Below are positions 53,422-61,626 of a DNA stretch of 64,000 nucleotides, piece by piece (the stretch's first letter is position 1; the number at the start of each line of letters is the position of its first letter). The position numbers and the translations under genes were made by a program. Source of the DNA: Oryzomonas sp. (GTDB lineage: Bacteria; Desulfobacterota; Desulfuromonadia; Geobacterales; Pseudopelobacteraceae); assembly GCA_031292255.1 (NCBI GenBank), contig JARLHN010000009.1, positions 1 to 64,000 on the forward strand, read 5' to 3'. The notes beneath the pieces are model-generated. The model saw only the letters and a list, made by a program, of their open reading frames with translations. It had not been told where the DNA came from and made no database searches.

Positions 53422-53464
53422 GGGACAGTATATCTTAATTGCTCAGAGTTCCATATACTGCCCC
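53422..53464. repeat. REP-like inverted repeat (copy 2)
   Basis: GGGACAGTATAT and ATATACTGCCCC form an imperfect inverted repeat, with AGAGTT inside, as at 51122-51184. It lies just upstream of the isochorismatase-type gene. Confidence 0.6.
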
Positions 53465-53512
53465 AGAATTATCTCAGGAACCGTCATCGCCAATAAAATG
53501 AAAGGAACCAAC

Positions 53513-54064
53513 ATGAACAACTGCCTGATTTTAGTTGACCTTCAAAATGATTATTTCCCCGGTGGCAGCATGGAACTTGTCGGTATCAATGAAGCCGCAA
53601 CGAATGCGCAAATGCTTTTGAATGAATTCAGAAAGACAAAATCACCCATCATTCATATACAGCACATTTCAACGCGCCCAGGCTCGACATTTTTCCTGCC
53701 AGATACCGATGGAGCGGCAATCAATCAAACGGTGGCTCCCCAAGAAGACGAAACAGTCGTCATGAAAAACTTTCCAAACAGCTTCCGCGGTACTGCTTTG
53801 TTGGAACTGCTGAAAGAAAAGGAAATCAACGATCTGGTTATCTGCGGCGCAATGAGCCACATGTGTATTGACGCAACAACTCGCGCTGCTTTTGATCTGG
53901 GTTTCAACTGCACCGTTGCTGAAGATGCCTGTGCCACTAGGGACTTGAATTTCAAGGACAAAATAATAAAGGCATCGGAGGTTCACGCATCCTTCATGGC
54001 TGCATTATCCGCCCCCTACGCCTCGGTAATGCCGACAAAGGATATTATCGATAGCAAGCGTTGA
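53513..54064 (+). CDS. Isochorismatase-family cysteine hydrolase
   Basis: The start at ATG 53513 follows AAGGAAC. An ATG five codons upstream is possible. The 183-residue protein begins MNNCLILVDLQNDYFPGGSM, with the catalytic Asp in LVDLQNDYF. It has the lysine in MKNFPNSF and the nucleophilic cysteine in GAMSHMCIDATTRAA. The family includes nicotinamidases and other C-N hydrolases. The substrate cannot be inferred. Composition is AT-rich, as for the preceding regulator. Confidence 0.9.
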   Translation: MNNCLILVDLQNDYFPGGSMELVGINEAATNAQMLLNEFRKTKSPIIHIQHISTRPGSTFFLPDTDGAAINQTVAPQEDETVVMKNFPNSFRGTALLELLKEKEINDLVICGAMSHMCIDATTRAAFDLGFNCTVAEDACATRDLNFKDKIIKASEVHASFMAALSAPYASVMPTKDIIDSKR

Positions 54065-54065
54065 C

Positions 54066-54205
54066 TCTGCCGGGAGGGGTTACCCTCGGCCACCCCCGGC
54101 CCTTTAGGCCCCAGAGGGTCCTCCTAAACTAAAAGGGGAGGAAAAGCGCCCAGATCTTCCCCCTCCTAGTTTAGGAGGGGGTTAGGGGGTGGTTGAGTAA
54201 ACGGG
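54066..54205. repeat. Composite G/C-rich repeat (copy A)
   Basis: CCCCCGGCCCTTTAGGCCCC is followed by AGAGGGTCCTCCTAAACT, then AGGGGAGG. Further on come CCCCCTCCTAGTTTAGGAGG and GGGTTAGGGGGTGGTTGA. Nearly the same order of blocks occurs at 57927-58020, so these two are copies of one composite repeat. Confidence 0.7.
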
Positions 54206-54296
54206 GGTGGTTGATATCGTTGCCCCCCGCCGCCGCTTTACTTTACCCCATTGTATCGTATAATTTTCGATTATACCGATCCAAGGAGGCTTAACC

Positions 54297-54914
54297 ATGA
54301 CAACACAGATCCAGATTGTGTTTTACAGCATGTACGGTCATATCTACACCATGGCCGAAGCGGTGGCGGAGGGGGTGAAGAGCGTCCCCGGCTGCACGGC
54401 GGAACTGCTGCAGGTAGCGGAACTGATCCCGGAGGACGTGCTTGAACAATACGGCGCCAAGGCTGCACGGCAGAGCTTTGCCCACATCCCGACCGCAACG
54501 GTGGACGGTCTGGTGGCGGCGGATGCCATCATTTTCGGCACGCCGACCCGTTTCGGCAACATGGCGGCCCAGATGCGCAATTTCCTCGACCAGACCGGCA
54601 AACTCTGGATGCAGGGATCGCTGGTAGGGAAGGTCGGCAGCGTGTTTGCAAGCACCGGTACCCAGCACGGCGGCCAGGAGACCACCATCACCAGTTTCCA
54701 TTCCACGCTGCTGCACCAGGGCATGATCATCGTCGGCGTACCCTATGCGGAACAGCGGCTCATGAACATGAGCGAGATCACCGGCGGCACCCCCTACGGC
54801 GCCACCACCCTGGCCGGGACGGACGGCTCCCGCAAACCCTCGGAGAACGAACTGGCCATTGCCCGCTACCAAGGGGCGCATGTGGCCGCAATCGCCAAGA
54901 AGCTGAAGGCTTGA
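54297..54914 (+). CDS. wrbA: NAD(P)H:quinone oxidoreductase WrbA
   Basis: WrbA is an FMN-dependent quinone reductase. The 205-residue flavodoxin-like protein has the FMN-binding opening [16 protein letters not shown], the [19 protein letters not shown] segment and [16 protein letters not shown], all typical of WrbA. It follows a 230-base gap holding a composite repeat. AAGGAGG precedes the ATG. Confidence 0.94.
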   Translation: MTTQIQIVFYSMYGHIYTMAEAVAEGVKSVPGCTAELLQVAELIPEDVLEQYGAKAARQSFAHIPTATVDGLVAADAIIFGTPTRFGNMAAQMRNFLDQTGKLWMQGSLVGKVGSVFASTGTQHGGQETTITSFHSTLLHQGMIIVGVPYAEQRLMNMSEITGGTPYGATTLAGTDGSRKPSENELAIARYQGAHVAAIAKKLKA

Positions 54915-55026
54915 CGGGTTCGAGATGCACGAGCTAAACGATAAAAGGAAACGGGGGACCGCCGCGTTCCCCATTTGAATTGCCATGTTATGGTTATGGA
55001 ACAATACCTGAGAGGAGCGGACGCAG

Positions 55027-55230
55027 ATGCCCTACGTAAACATCAGGATCACCCGTGAAGGAGCGACTGCCGAGCAAAAGGCTGCCCTAATCAAGGGGGC
55101 AACCCAATTGCTGGTGGATGTGCTGGGTAAGAATCCTGCGACCACGGTAGTGGTTATCGACGAGGTGGATACCGACAACTGGGGGATCGGCGGCGAATCG
55201 ATCACGGTACGGCGCAAGGCGAAAAAGTAG
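55027..55230 (+). CDS. 4-oxalocrotonate tautomerase family protein
   Basis: This 67-residue protein begins MPYVNIRIT, with the catalytic Pro1 exposed after Met removal. It keeps the Arg-containing middle and C-terminal GGESITVRRK. Small tautomerases of this kind act on various keto-enol substrates, so the reaction is unknown. It is between wrbA and a NimA-like gene. Confidence 0.87.
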   Translation: MPYVNIRITREGATAEQKAALIKGATQLLVDVLGKNPATTVVVIDEVDTDNWGIGGESITVRRKAKK

Positions 55231-55250
55231 GGGCGTATTGCATACGCCCC
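55230..55250 (+). terminator. Hairpin after the tautomerase gene
   Basis: GGGGCGTA-TTGCA-TACGCCCC is a perfect stem starting at the stop codon. No T-run follows, so it is either a weak terminator or a stabilising hairpin. Confidence 0.45.
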
Positions 55251-55376
55251 GTATCAGGGACAACAAACGTTGACAGGTGCGCCCCTGCGATTCATCTATT
55301 TAACAGAATCCCGAACCGGTCAGCGCCGGATTATGCCCGGCAGTGAACCTCTAACCCCATCCAAGGAGTTGCCGAC

Positions 55377-55841
55377 ATGCACCACGAACTGCGCCGCAAG
55401 GAAAGAGCCCTCAACGAGCCGGAAGCGAGAGAGATCCTGGAACGGGGTGAATACGGAATCCTTTCAACCTGTGACCCAGATGGCCAGCCGTACGGTATCC
55501 CCCTCAGCTACTGTTTCAGCGACGACGCCGTCTATTTCCATTGTGCCGCGGAAGGGCAAAAGCTGAAGGACATTGCCGCCGACGGCAGGGTATCGTTCTG
55601 TGTGGTGGGAAGAACCGAGGTATTGCCGCACCAGTTTGCCACCAGGTACGAAAGCGTCATCATCTCCGGCAGGGCGACAGAGGTCTATGGCGAGGAGAAG
55701 CAATTGGCCCTCGAAGGGTTCCTGGACAAGTATTGTGCGGAATTCCGTTTGCCGGGACTGGACTATATCGCGGACAAGCTGGGGCTGACCCGTGTATTCA
55801 GGATCGGTATCGAGGATATTTGCGGCAAGGCGCGAAGATAG
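55377..55841 (+). CDS. NimA-like PNPOx-fold flavoprotein
   Basis: This 154-residue protein begins MHHELRRKERALNEPEAREIL, has YGILSTCDPDGQPYGIPLSY and FHCAAEGQKLKDI, and fits the pyridoxamine 5'-phosphate oxidase-related family that includes nitroimidazole-resistance protein NimA. It probably binds FMN. A physiological role is not known. It is preceded by AAGGAG. Confidence 0.85.
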   Translation: MHHELRRKERALNEPEAREILERGEYGILSTCDPDGQPYGIPLSYCFSDDAVYFHCAAEGQKLKDIAADGRVSFCVVGRTEVLPHQFATRYESVIISGRATEVYGEEKQLALEGFLDKYCAEFRLPGLDYIADKLGLTRVFRIGIEDICGKARR

Positions 55842-55921
55842 CGCCCCCATGGGGTGACGCCGTCTCCATGATCAATTCTTTTCGGTTAAAAGGGTTGCGA
55901 ATATTGACATCGGAATGAGAA

Positions 55922-56014
55922 GCCCCCCTTTGTTAAAGGGGGGATGGGGGGATTTGTCTCAGAGTGGTGCAAATCCCCCACGATCCCCTTTAGGCGCCTT
56001 TTTCAATGGGGGAG
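55922..56014. repeat. G/C-rich intergenic palindromes (second member)
   Basis: CCCCCCTTTGTTAAAGGGGGG forms a hairpin at 55922-55942 and is followed by GATTTGTCTCAGAGTGGTGC and CAAATCCCCC. The order matches the unit at 49788-49873. The two may be copies of a MITE-like repeat. Confidence 0.65.
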
Positions 56015-56059
56015 GACAAATTTCACGGATGCGGAACCCGCCACGTTACCCCCCCATGA

Positions 56060-56710
56060 TTACCAGGCGTATCCGCCCTGTTGCCGGTACGTTGTCAGGT
56101 CGGCAACGGTTACCACCGGAAGCCCATGCTGCTTTGCAAAAGAGATGATTTCCGGCATCCGGGCCATAGTGCCGTCCTCATTGGTCAACTCGCACAGGAC
56201 GCCGCACGGTTTGAGCCCGGCCAGGCGCATCAGGTCAACCGTGGCCTCGGTATGCCCACCCCGCTCAAGTACCCCGCCGGGACGCGCCCGCAAAGGAAAC
56301 ACATGGCCGGGGCTGTTCAAATCCGATGGTCGCGCATGGTCGGCAATGGCGGCTTGAATGGTAGTCACCCGGTCTTGGGCGGAAACACCGGTGGTCACGC
56401 CTTCCGCTGCCTCGATGGTGACCGTGAAGGCGGTTTGATAGCGGCTTGAATTATCCGCCACCATCATTGACAGGTTGAGGGACGCAATCTTTTCGTGCGT
56501 CATGCAGAGACACACGATCCCGCTGCACTCCCGGATCATGAGCGCCATCTGGGCTGGGGTCAAAGACTCGGCGGCAAAAATGAGATCGCCCTCGTTTTCC
56601 CGATCCTCATCATCGGTGACCAGTACACCGGCGCCTGACCGCAATGCGGCCAGAGCCTTCTCAACACGTTCCAAGGGGGGACCAAAAGAGACCAGTAGTT
56701 CCTGAGACAT
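56060..56710 (-). CDS. ribB: 3,4-dihydroxy-2-butanone 4-phosphate synthase RibB
   Basis: RibB converts ribulose 5-phosphate to dihydroxybutanone phosphate and formate, the four-carbon unit of riboflavin. The 216-residue protein has [18 protein letters not shown] (metal and substrate site), [16 protein letters not shown] and the EILGDD-type end in an N-terminal-only form; there is no fused GTP cyclohydrolase II. GAAGGAG precedes the ATG. An FMN riboswitch upstream controls it. The housekeeping riboflavin operon presumably lies elsewhere, so this may be a second, separately regulated copy. Confidence 0.93.
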   Translation of the reverse strand: MSQELLVSFGPPLERVEKALAALRSGAGVLVTDDEDRENEGDLIFAAESLTPAQMALMIRECSGIVCLCMTHEKIASLNLSMMVADNSSRYQTAFTVTIEAAEGVTTGVSAQDRVTTIQAAIADHARPSDLNSPGHVFPLRARPGGVLERGGHTEATVDLMRLAGLKPCGVLCELTNEDGTMARMPEIISFAKQHGLPVVTVADLTTYRQQGGYAW

Positions 56711-56832
56711 GATTCGACTCCTTCAACAAGGGGAATTGGTCTCAGGGCGGTAGGACAGCAGTCGGTACATGCCGGCGCACAAGACGACAGCATACGTCGG
56801 TCTGATACCGGCTACCATGGGGGTGGGTCGCT

Positions 56833-56982
56833 GCCTTATCCTCTTTCGTCCGGACTGTGACCGTCGGCTCTGGCATCTCACCAGATCTGCTGACCTTCTA
56901 TCCTGTGGGAAAGAAGCGCTCGCGGGCTCCCCGGTAAAACCGGGATACCGCCGGTGGGGAGTTTCACCCCGCCCCGAGAATA
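56833..56982 (-). promoter_or_regulatory. FMN riboswitch (RFN element)
   Basis: Read on the minus strand, the sequence matches the RFN element in order: CTCGGGGCGGGGTGAAACTC, CCCACCGGCGGTAT, GCCCGCGAGCG, TCTGGTGAGATGCCAGAGCC, GACGGTCACAGTCCGGACGA, AAGAGG. The conserved blocks and their order leave little doubt. It lies about 120 bases upstream of ribB and should turn the gene down when FMN is plentiful. Confidence 0.95.
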
Positions 56983-57166
56983 AGTGCCACCACAATACCG
57001 GTGCATCTGCCATGTTGTCAAGACGCTTCATGCGGGTGAGCGGCTGAAAAGCTCATGTGACGACGGGATTCGACAGGGTGGGTCGGAGAATGATGTCAGT
57101 TCTGGACATACTCGGGCGAAGACGTTAGAATAAAATTCTTGCATTCAGATCCTTACCGGAGTTTCA

Positions 57167-57907
57167 ATGGAATTCAAAGACCATATCGTTGTGGTAACCG
57201 GCGGCACGCGGGGCATAGGCCGGGCCATCTCGCTTATGTTCGCCCGCCAGGGGGCATGCGTCTTTGCCGCCTATGTGAATAACGACCAGGCGGCCGCGGC
57301 GCTGGTTGCGGAAGCACAGGGGCTGGCCGGCACGGTCGGCGTGATCAAGGCCGATGTGGCCACGGCCACGGGAGCCCAGGCACTGATCGACATGGCTTCG
57401 CGTGAGAGCGGACATATCGACGTACTGGTCAACAACGCCGGCATCATCCGCGACGGCTGGCTGGCCATGATGGCGGAGGAGGATTGGGAGGCGGTCATCC
57501 GCACCAATCTGTCTCCCCTGTTTCACTGCTGCAAGTGGGGGGTGCGCAAGATGATGGCCCGCCGCAGCGGCAGCATCGTGACGGTGTCCTCCATTTCCGC
57601 CCTGACCGGCACAGCGGGCCAGACCAATTATGCGGCCTCGAAGGGAGCCGCCATCAGTTTCACCAAATCCCTGGCCCGTGAGGTGGGAACCATGGGCATA
57701 CGCGTCAATGCGATCGTGGCCGGGCTGATTGCCACCGATATGACCGCCGGGCTGAAGCAGGATGTGGTGGACGGGATCGTCAAGGGATCGGCCCTCGGCA
57801 GGATCGGGACCCCGGAAGAGGTGGCCGAGGCGGTTGTCTTCCTGGCCTCCCGACGCGCCTCCTATATTACAGGCCAGGCCTTGATCGTGGATGGCGGCAC
57901 GGTTTAG
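57167..57907 (+). CDS. 3-oxoacyl-ACP reductase (FabG-type SDR)
   Basis: This 246-residue short-chain dehydrogenase has the nucleotide-binding TGGTRGIGRAI, the NNAGI motif, catalytic Ser in VSSISALTG and Tyr/Lys in YAASKGAAISF. It is a typical FabG-like ketoreductase. It should reduce the 3-keto group made by the downstream ketosynthases. It begins the right half of the lipid-like cluster. Confidence 0.92.
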   Translation: MEFKDHIVVVTGGTRGIGRAISLMFARQGACVFAAYVNNDQAAAALVAEAQGLAGTVGVIKADVATATGAQALIDMASRESGHIDVLVNNAGIIRDGWLAMMAEEDWEAVIRTNLSPLFHCCKWGVRKMMARRSGSIVTVSSISALTGTAGQTNYAASKGAAISFTKSLAREVGTMGIRVNAIVAGLIATDMTAGLKQDVVDGIVKGSALGRIGTPEEVAEAVVFLASRRASYITGQALIVDGGTV

Positions 57908-57926
57908 TATTCGGGATGGCTACAAC

Positions 57927-58062
57927 CCCCGGCCCTTTAGGCCCCAGAGGGTCCTCCTAAACCAGGAGGGGAGAAAGATATTCCCCCTCCTTGATAAGGA
58001 GGGGGTTAGGGGGTGGTTGATCCCCCTCCCTAACCCTCCCCCGCTGGGGGAGGGGACTATAT
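57927..58062. repeat. Composite G/C-rich repeat (copy B)
   Basis: The blocks CCCCCGGCCCTTTAGGCCCC, AGAGGGTCCTCCTAAACC and GGGGGTTAGGGGGTGGTTGA repeat the order seen at 54066-54205. It is followed by CCCTCCCTAACCCTCCCCC and GGGGGAGGGG, a second hairpin like the one at 37273. Confidence 0.7.
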
Positions 58063-58149
58063 ATGTAACTTCAAATGTTATTAAGCACTTTAAATGTTTA
58101 AAGCATTACTTCCAATTTTTATTGATAACCATTTAATATATGGTGCGAG

Positions 58150-59355
58150 ATGATGAAAAGGCGCGTCGTCATAACCGGACTGGGTGTCTTCTGCGGGGCC
58201 GGGAAGAACGTGGCCCAATTCAGTGATGCCCTGCTGAACGGCAAAAGCGGCATTGCGCCCTTGGACCTGTTCGATGTTTCGGCTTTTCCCTCCCGTATAG
58301 GCTGCCAGGTCAAGGGTTATGACCCGCTCGATCATTTCGACCGCACCATGGCGCGAAAACTCTCCCGCGCCGACCAGTTCGGCCTGATCGCCGCCGCTGA
58401 TGCCCTGGCGGACAGCGGCGTGGCCGGTCATTATTCACCCTTTGACATGGGCATTTCCATGGGGGGCGGCGCGGCCGGCATGTTCCAATCCGAGCAGTGG
58501 CTGAAATCGCTCCTGTCCGGAGTGCATGCGCCGCCGGTGCTGCTGCGCGGTGTGCTGCCCGACAAGACCGCCACCGAGATTGCACGGGCCTGCAACCTTG
58601 CCGGTTTCCAAGGTACGGTCACCACGGCCTGCTCGTCGTCGGCCACCGCCATCGGTTGGGGCGCCGAACTGGTTGCCACCGGACAACAACGGGCAGTGGT
58701 GGCCGGTGGTTCCGATACCCTTTCGCTTTTGACCTTCTGCGGCTTCAACGCGTTGAAGGTGGTCGATCCCGAACCCTGTTCCCCCTTCAGCCAGGGACGA
58801 CTGGGGATCTCCCTGGGGGAGGGGGCTGCCTTCCTGGTGTTGGAGAGTGAAGAGGATGCCTTGGCGCGGGGAGCCCGGATGTACGGGGCAGTGCTCGGCT
58901 ATGCCCTGGCCGGTGAGTCGTATCACATGACCGCGCCGGAGCCGACCGGCGCCACGGCGGCACGGGTCATGGGGAACGCCATTGCCGCAGCCGGGATCGA
59001 CAGCAGCCGGGTGGAGTGGGTCAATGCCCACGGCACCGGTACGCCGCTCAATGACGTGGTGGAATCCCACGCCATGAAGCTGGTCTTCGGCGATCGGGCC
59101 GCATCGGTTCCGCTGGTCTCCACCAAGGCCATGACCGGCCACTGCCTGGGCGCGGCCGGCGCCATTGAGGCCCTGGCCACGGTGATCGCCCTGAACCACC
59201 GTATCATTCCCCAAACCCTTAATTTTCGCGGACGAGACCCGGAATGCGACCTGGACTACGGCCATGAAGGGAAACGCCCCGGATGGAGCGGCATCGCCAT
59301 GTCCAATTCGTTCGCCTTCGGGGGCAATATCACATCACTGGTCCTTGGGTCATGA
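58150..59355 (+). CDS. Beta-ketoacyl-ACP synthase (FabF-like)
   Basis: This 401-residue ketosynthase has an intact Cys-His-His triad: Cys in VTTACSSSATAIG, His in NAHGTGTPLND and His in KAMTGHCLGAAGA. The N-terminus begins MMKRRVVITGLGVFCGAG. It should condense acyl units with malonyl-ACP. The following gene encodes a degenerate ketosynthase that overlaps it by four bases, as in ketosynthase/chain-length-factor pairs. Confidence 0.93.
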   Translation: MMKRRVVITGLGVFCGAGKNVAQFSDALLNGKSGIAPLDLFDVSAFPSRIGCQVKGYDPLDHFDRTMARKLSRADQFGLIAAADALADSGVAGHYSPFDMGISMGGGAAGMFQSEQWLKSLLSGVHAPPVLLRGVLPDKTATEIARACNLAGFQGTVTTACSSSATAIGWGAELVATGQQRAVVAGGSDTLSLLTFCGFNALKVVDPEPCSPFSQGRLGISLGEGAAFLVLESEEDALARGARMYGAVLGYALAGESYHMTAPEPTGATAARVMGNAIAAAGIDSSRVEWVNAHGTGTPLNDVVESHAMKLVFGDRAASVPLVSTKAMTGHCLGAAGAIEALATVIALNHRIIPQTLNFRGRDPECDLDYGHEGKRPGWSGIAMSNSFAFGGNITSLVLGS

Positions 59356-60401
59356 TCTATTCTTTCGGCAACATCGTCATCAGCGGTTTTTCGGCTGTGA
59401 CCGCCGCAGGCAATGGTATGGAACCGGTGCTGGAACTCCTGCGTTCCGGTGGGGACGCCCTGTCGCCCGTGCCGGACGATATAGCGGGAGGCAACGGACA
59501 ACGCTGGGGCAAGGCGCTCGGCTTCAAGGCCTCGGACTTCATGCCGCCGCTCAAGGCCCGCAAACTGGACCGCTGCAGCCAGTTTACCGTTGGCGCGTCA
59601 GGTCTGGCCCTTAAGGATGCCGGCATCGACCTGAAGAACATCGATCCGGAGCGGATCGGCATTGCCCTTGGGTGCGGCTTCGGCGGCGTTGCCAATTCGG
59701 CCGAGTTTCTCAGCGGCTATTTCAAGAGCGGCGTCGAGGGACTGGCACCCGTGCTCTTCCCCAACACGGTCTCCAATGCGCCCGCCAGCAACGCCTCCAT
59801 CGAACACGGATTGAAGGGGCCCAACGTGACCCTGGTGCAACGTTTCTGCTCGGCCGAGTCGGCCTTCGTGATGGCCTGCCGTTTCATCGCGGAAGGACGG
59901 GCCGACGTCATACTGACCGGCGGGGCCGATGACCTGATGCCGCTGATGATCACCGGTTTTGCCGCTACCGGCCAACTGCGGCGTTATGCCGCCTGTTTCG
60001 GCGAGGGGAGCGGCATCCTGGTGCTGGAGAGCGCGGCCCACGCCGCCCGGCGCAATGCCCCGGTCAAGGCGGCGGTCGAGACAGTCGCCACCATTGGGTT
60101 TTTTCCGTCCGGCCAAGAGCGGGAAGGAGTGGATCGTTTGTTCACCGGTGCGGAGCAATGCGATCTGCTCTCCCTTTCCGGCACCGCCGGCGACACGCCG
60201 CTTCTGATGCAGCGAATACAGGCCCCGGCCACCATCGACACGGCCCCCATCCTGGGACGCTCCCTGGCCATGGGGGGCACGGCCATGGCTACCCTGCTGG
60301 CCTCTTTGAAACCCGGCCAACAAGGATTGCACCTGGCTGCCTCTCCCGAAGGTCCCTACTATGCCATCCGCTTCACGGGAGGCGCTGCAAGAGGTTGTTG
60401 A
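59352..60401 (+). CDS. Degenerate ketosynthase, chain-length-factor-like
   Basis: The ATG at 59352 overlaps the ketosynthase stop by four bases. The 349-residue product keeps the thiolase-fold opening (IVISGFSAVTAAGN) and a cysteine at the active-site position (QRFCSAESAF). The regions where the two catalytic histidines belong read LSLSGTAGDTP and ILGRSLAMGG, with no His in either. It is shorter than the usual 400 residues. Such inactive partners set chain length in KSalpha/KSbeta systems, but they normally lose the cysteine, not the histidines. Confidence 0.88.
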   Translation: MIYSFGNIVISGFSAVTAAGNGMEPVLELLRSGGDALSPVPDDIAGGNGQRWGKALGFKASDFMPPLKARKLDRCSQFTVGASGLALKDAGIDLKNIDPERIGIALGCGFGGVANSAEFLSGYFKSGVEGLAPVLFPNTVSNAPASNASIEHGLKGPNVTLVQRFCSAESAFVMACRFIAEGRADVILTGGADDLMPLMITGFAATGQLRRYAACFGEGSGILVLESAAHAARRNAPVKAAVETVATIGFFPSGQEREGVDRLFTGAEQCDLLSLSGTAGDTPLLMQRIQAPATIDTAPILGRSLAMGGTAMATLLASLKPGQQGLHLAASPEGPYYAIRFTGGAARGC

Positions 60402-60428
60402 AAAACAGCCATCTCGCCGCCATCCTCG

Positions 60429-60475
60429 AAAGCCCTTTTGTGCGGCGTAGCGCTGCTACGCCTCCGCAGGGCTTT
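60429..60475. repeat. Nested palindrome (copy 2)
   Basis: The core GCGTAGCGCTGCTACGC at 60445-60461 is identical to copy 1 at 20207-20223. The outer stem is AAAGCCC (60429-60435) with GGGCTTT (60469-60475), different from copy 1 but still paired. It lies between the second ketosynthase gene and the dehydratase gene. Confidence 0.7.
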
Positions 60476-60550
60476 CTGCGGGTGCGACGATCTGACTATT
60501 TTTGAACAACCTGGGTTTTAAACAGCCTGCTGAAATGAAAGGAGCTTCGT

Positions 60551-60931
60551 ATTAAGGCTGATCCCACGGCATATCTCCCTCACCGTTATCCTTTTCTGCT
60601 GCTTGACCGGGTCGTCGAACTGGAGGCCGGTGTACATGCGGTCGCCCGGGTGGCCGTCTCATCAGGCCGCGGATTTCCCCAGGTGCTGCTGGTGGAGTGC
60701 ATCGCCCAGTTGGCAGGCATCCTCACCATCCGGGAAGAAGGGGAGGGAGGCTTTCTGGCGGCCATCGACCGGGCCGAATTCTCGGGAACGCCCCTGCCCG
60801 GCGATCTGCTTTCGGTTTCGGTCCGGGTGGTCAAGGCTTTCGGACGCCTCTTCATGGTGGAGGGGGAAGTCGTCTGCGACAGCCGCACGTTGGCGACGGC
60901 CCGACTTACTCTGGGAGTAGGCAGGCTGTGA
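60551..60931 (+). CDS. FabZ-like 3-hydroxyacyl-ACP dehydratase with apparent AUU start
   Basis: The open frame from ATT 60551 encodes 126 residues with the FabZ core LPHRYPFLLLDR (catalytic His) and VECIAQLAGI (catalytic Glu). No ATG, GTG or TTG lies between the upstream in-frame TGA and this core; the first is a GTG at 60650, too late to keep the motif. The ATT lies six bases after AAAGGAG. A mini-frame ATG AAA GGA GCT TCG TAT TAA (60534-60554) ends over it, so re-initiation is possible. A one-base sequence error is the alternative. It should dehydrate the 3-hydroxyacyl intermediate. Its stop overlaps the next start. Confidence 0.75.
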   Translation: MKADPTAYLPHRYPFLLLDRVVELEAGVHAVARVAVSSGRGFPQVLLVECIAQLAGILTIREEGEGGFLAAIDRAEFSGTPLPGDLLSVSVRVVKAFGRLFMVEGEVVCDSRTLATARLTLGVGRL

Positions 60932-61590
60932 TGTGTGTTGGGCGGGATTCGGGCTTTTGCCGTGGTTTCGTTGCCTGGTGGCGGATTTTCTCCGCGTTCG
61001 GTGCGTTGCTGATGTTCATGGCGGTTGCCTTTCCCTGCCAGGCCCGCCAGATCCCTGCCGTGGAAGGACTTGAGGCGCTTCGCAAGGTATTTAGCGGGGT
61101 CGCGGACTTTACGGCCGACATCAGCCAGGAAAAGCGCCTCTCGTTGATGAAGCGGGCCCTGACCATGAACGGCACGGTGCGCTTCCGCAAGCCGGACCTG
61201 TTCTATCTCGAACTCAACGCGCCCTATGCCAGCCGCATGGTCCTGCGGGACAACACCATCGAACAGGTCCTGGGTACGGGCGGGGAGCGGAACAGGATCG
61301 TCCTGCCCCCCGAACAGGGACTGAAACGCTGGTTTTCCCGCCTGGCCGCGCCGATCACCGCCCTGCCGGAAGGTGTCGGCGTTCAGGCCGATGCGACCGG
61401 TTCGCTCTATACCGTCACCATAACGCCCCGCGCCAAGGGACAGGTCAGGGAGTTGGTTATTTCCTTCCTGGAGGACGGCACGATCAGGAAGCTGGTCATT
61501 GTCGAGCGGAACGGCGACCGCGCCATGATGACCTTTAAAAAGGTGCGCCGCAACGTGGGGTTGACGGACCGGGATTTCCGGCTGGAATAA
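60931..61590 (+). CDS. LolA-like outer-membrane lipoprotein carrier protein
   Basis: The ATG at 60931 overlaps the dehydratase stop (TGATG). The 219-residue product has an N-terminal hydrophobic stretch about residues 17-38 (signal peptide with FPCQARQ near the end). A LolA-fold region follows (FSGVADFTADISQEKRLSLM, GTVRFRKPDLFYLELNAP). Related LolA-like proteins occur with MMPL exporters in aryl-polyene clusters. It probably ferries a lipid through the periplasm, but the cargo is unknown. Confidence 0.88.
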   Translation: MCVGRDSGFCRGFVAWWRIFSAFGALLMFMAVAFPCQARQIPAVEGLEALRKVFSGVADFTADISQEKRLSLMKRALTMNGTVRFRKPDLFYLELNAPYASRMVLRDNTIEQVLGTGGERNRIVLPPEQGLKRWFSRLAAPITALPEGVGVQADATGSLYTVTITPRAKGQVRELVISFLEDGTIRKLVIVERNGDRAMMTFKKVRRNVGLTDRDFRLE

Positions 61591-61626
61591 TAACGTACTA
61601 CATTGACATTTACGATCGGACCTTCG

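Noticed and set aside
60402-60550. Small protein gene between the two ketosynthase and dehydratase genes
   Set aside because: The stretch is explained by the nested palindrome; the only ORF is a six-codon mini-frame, discussed with the dehydratase.
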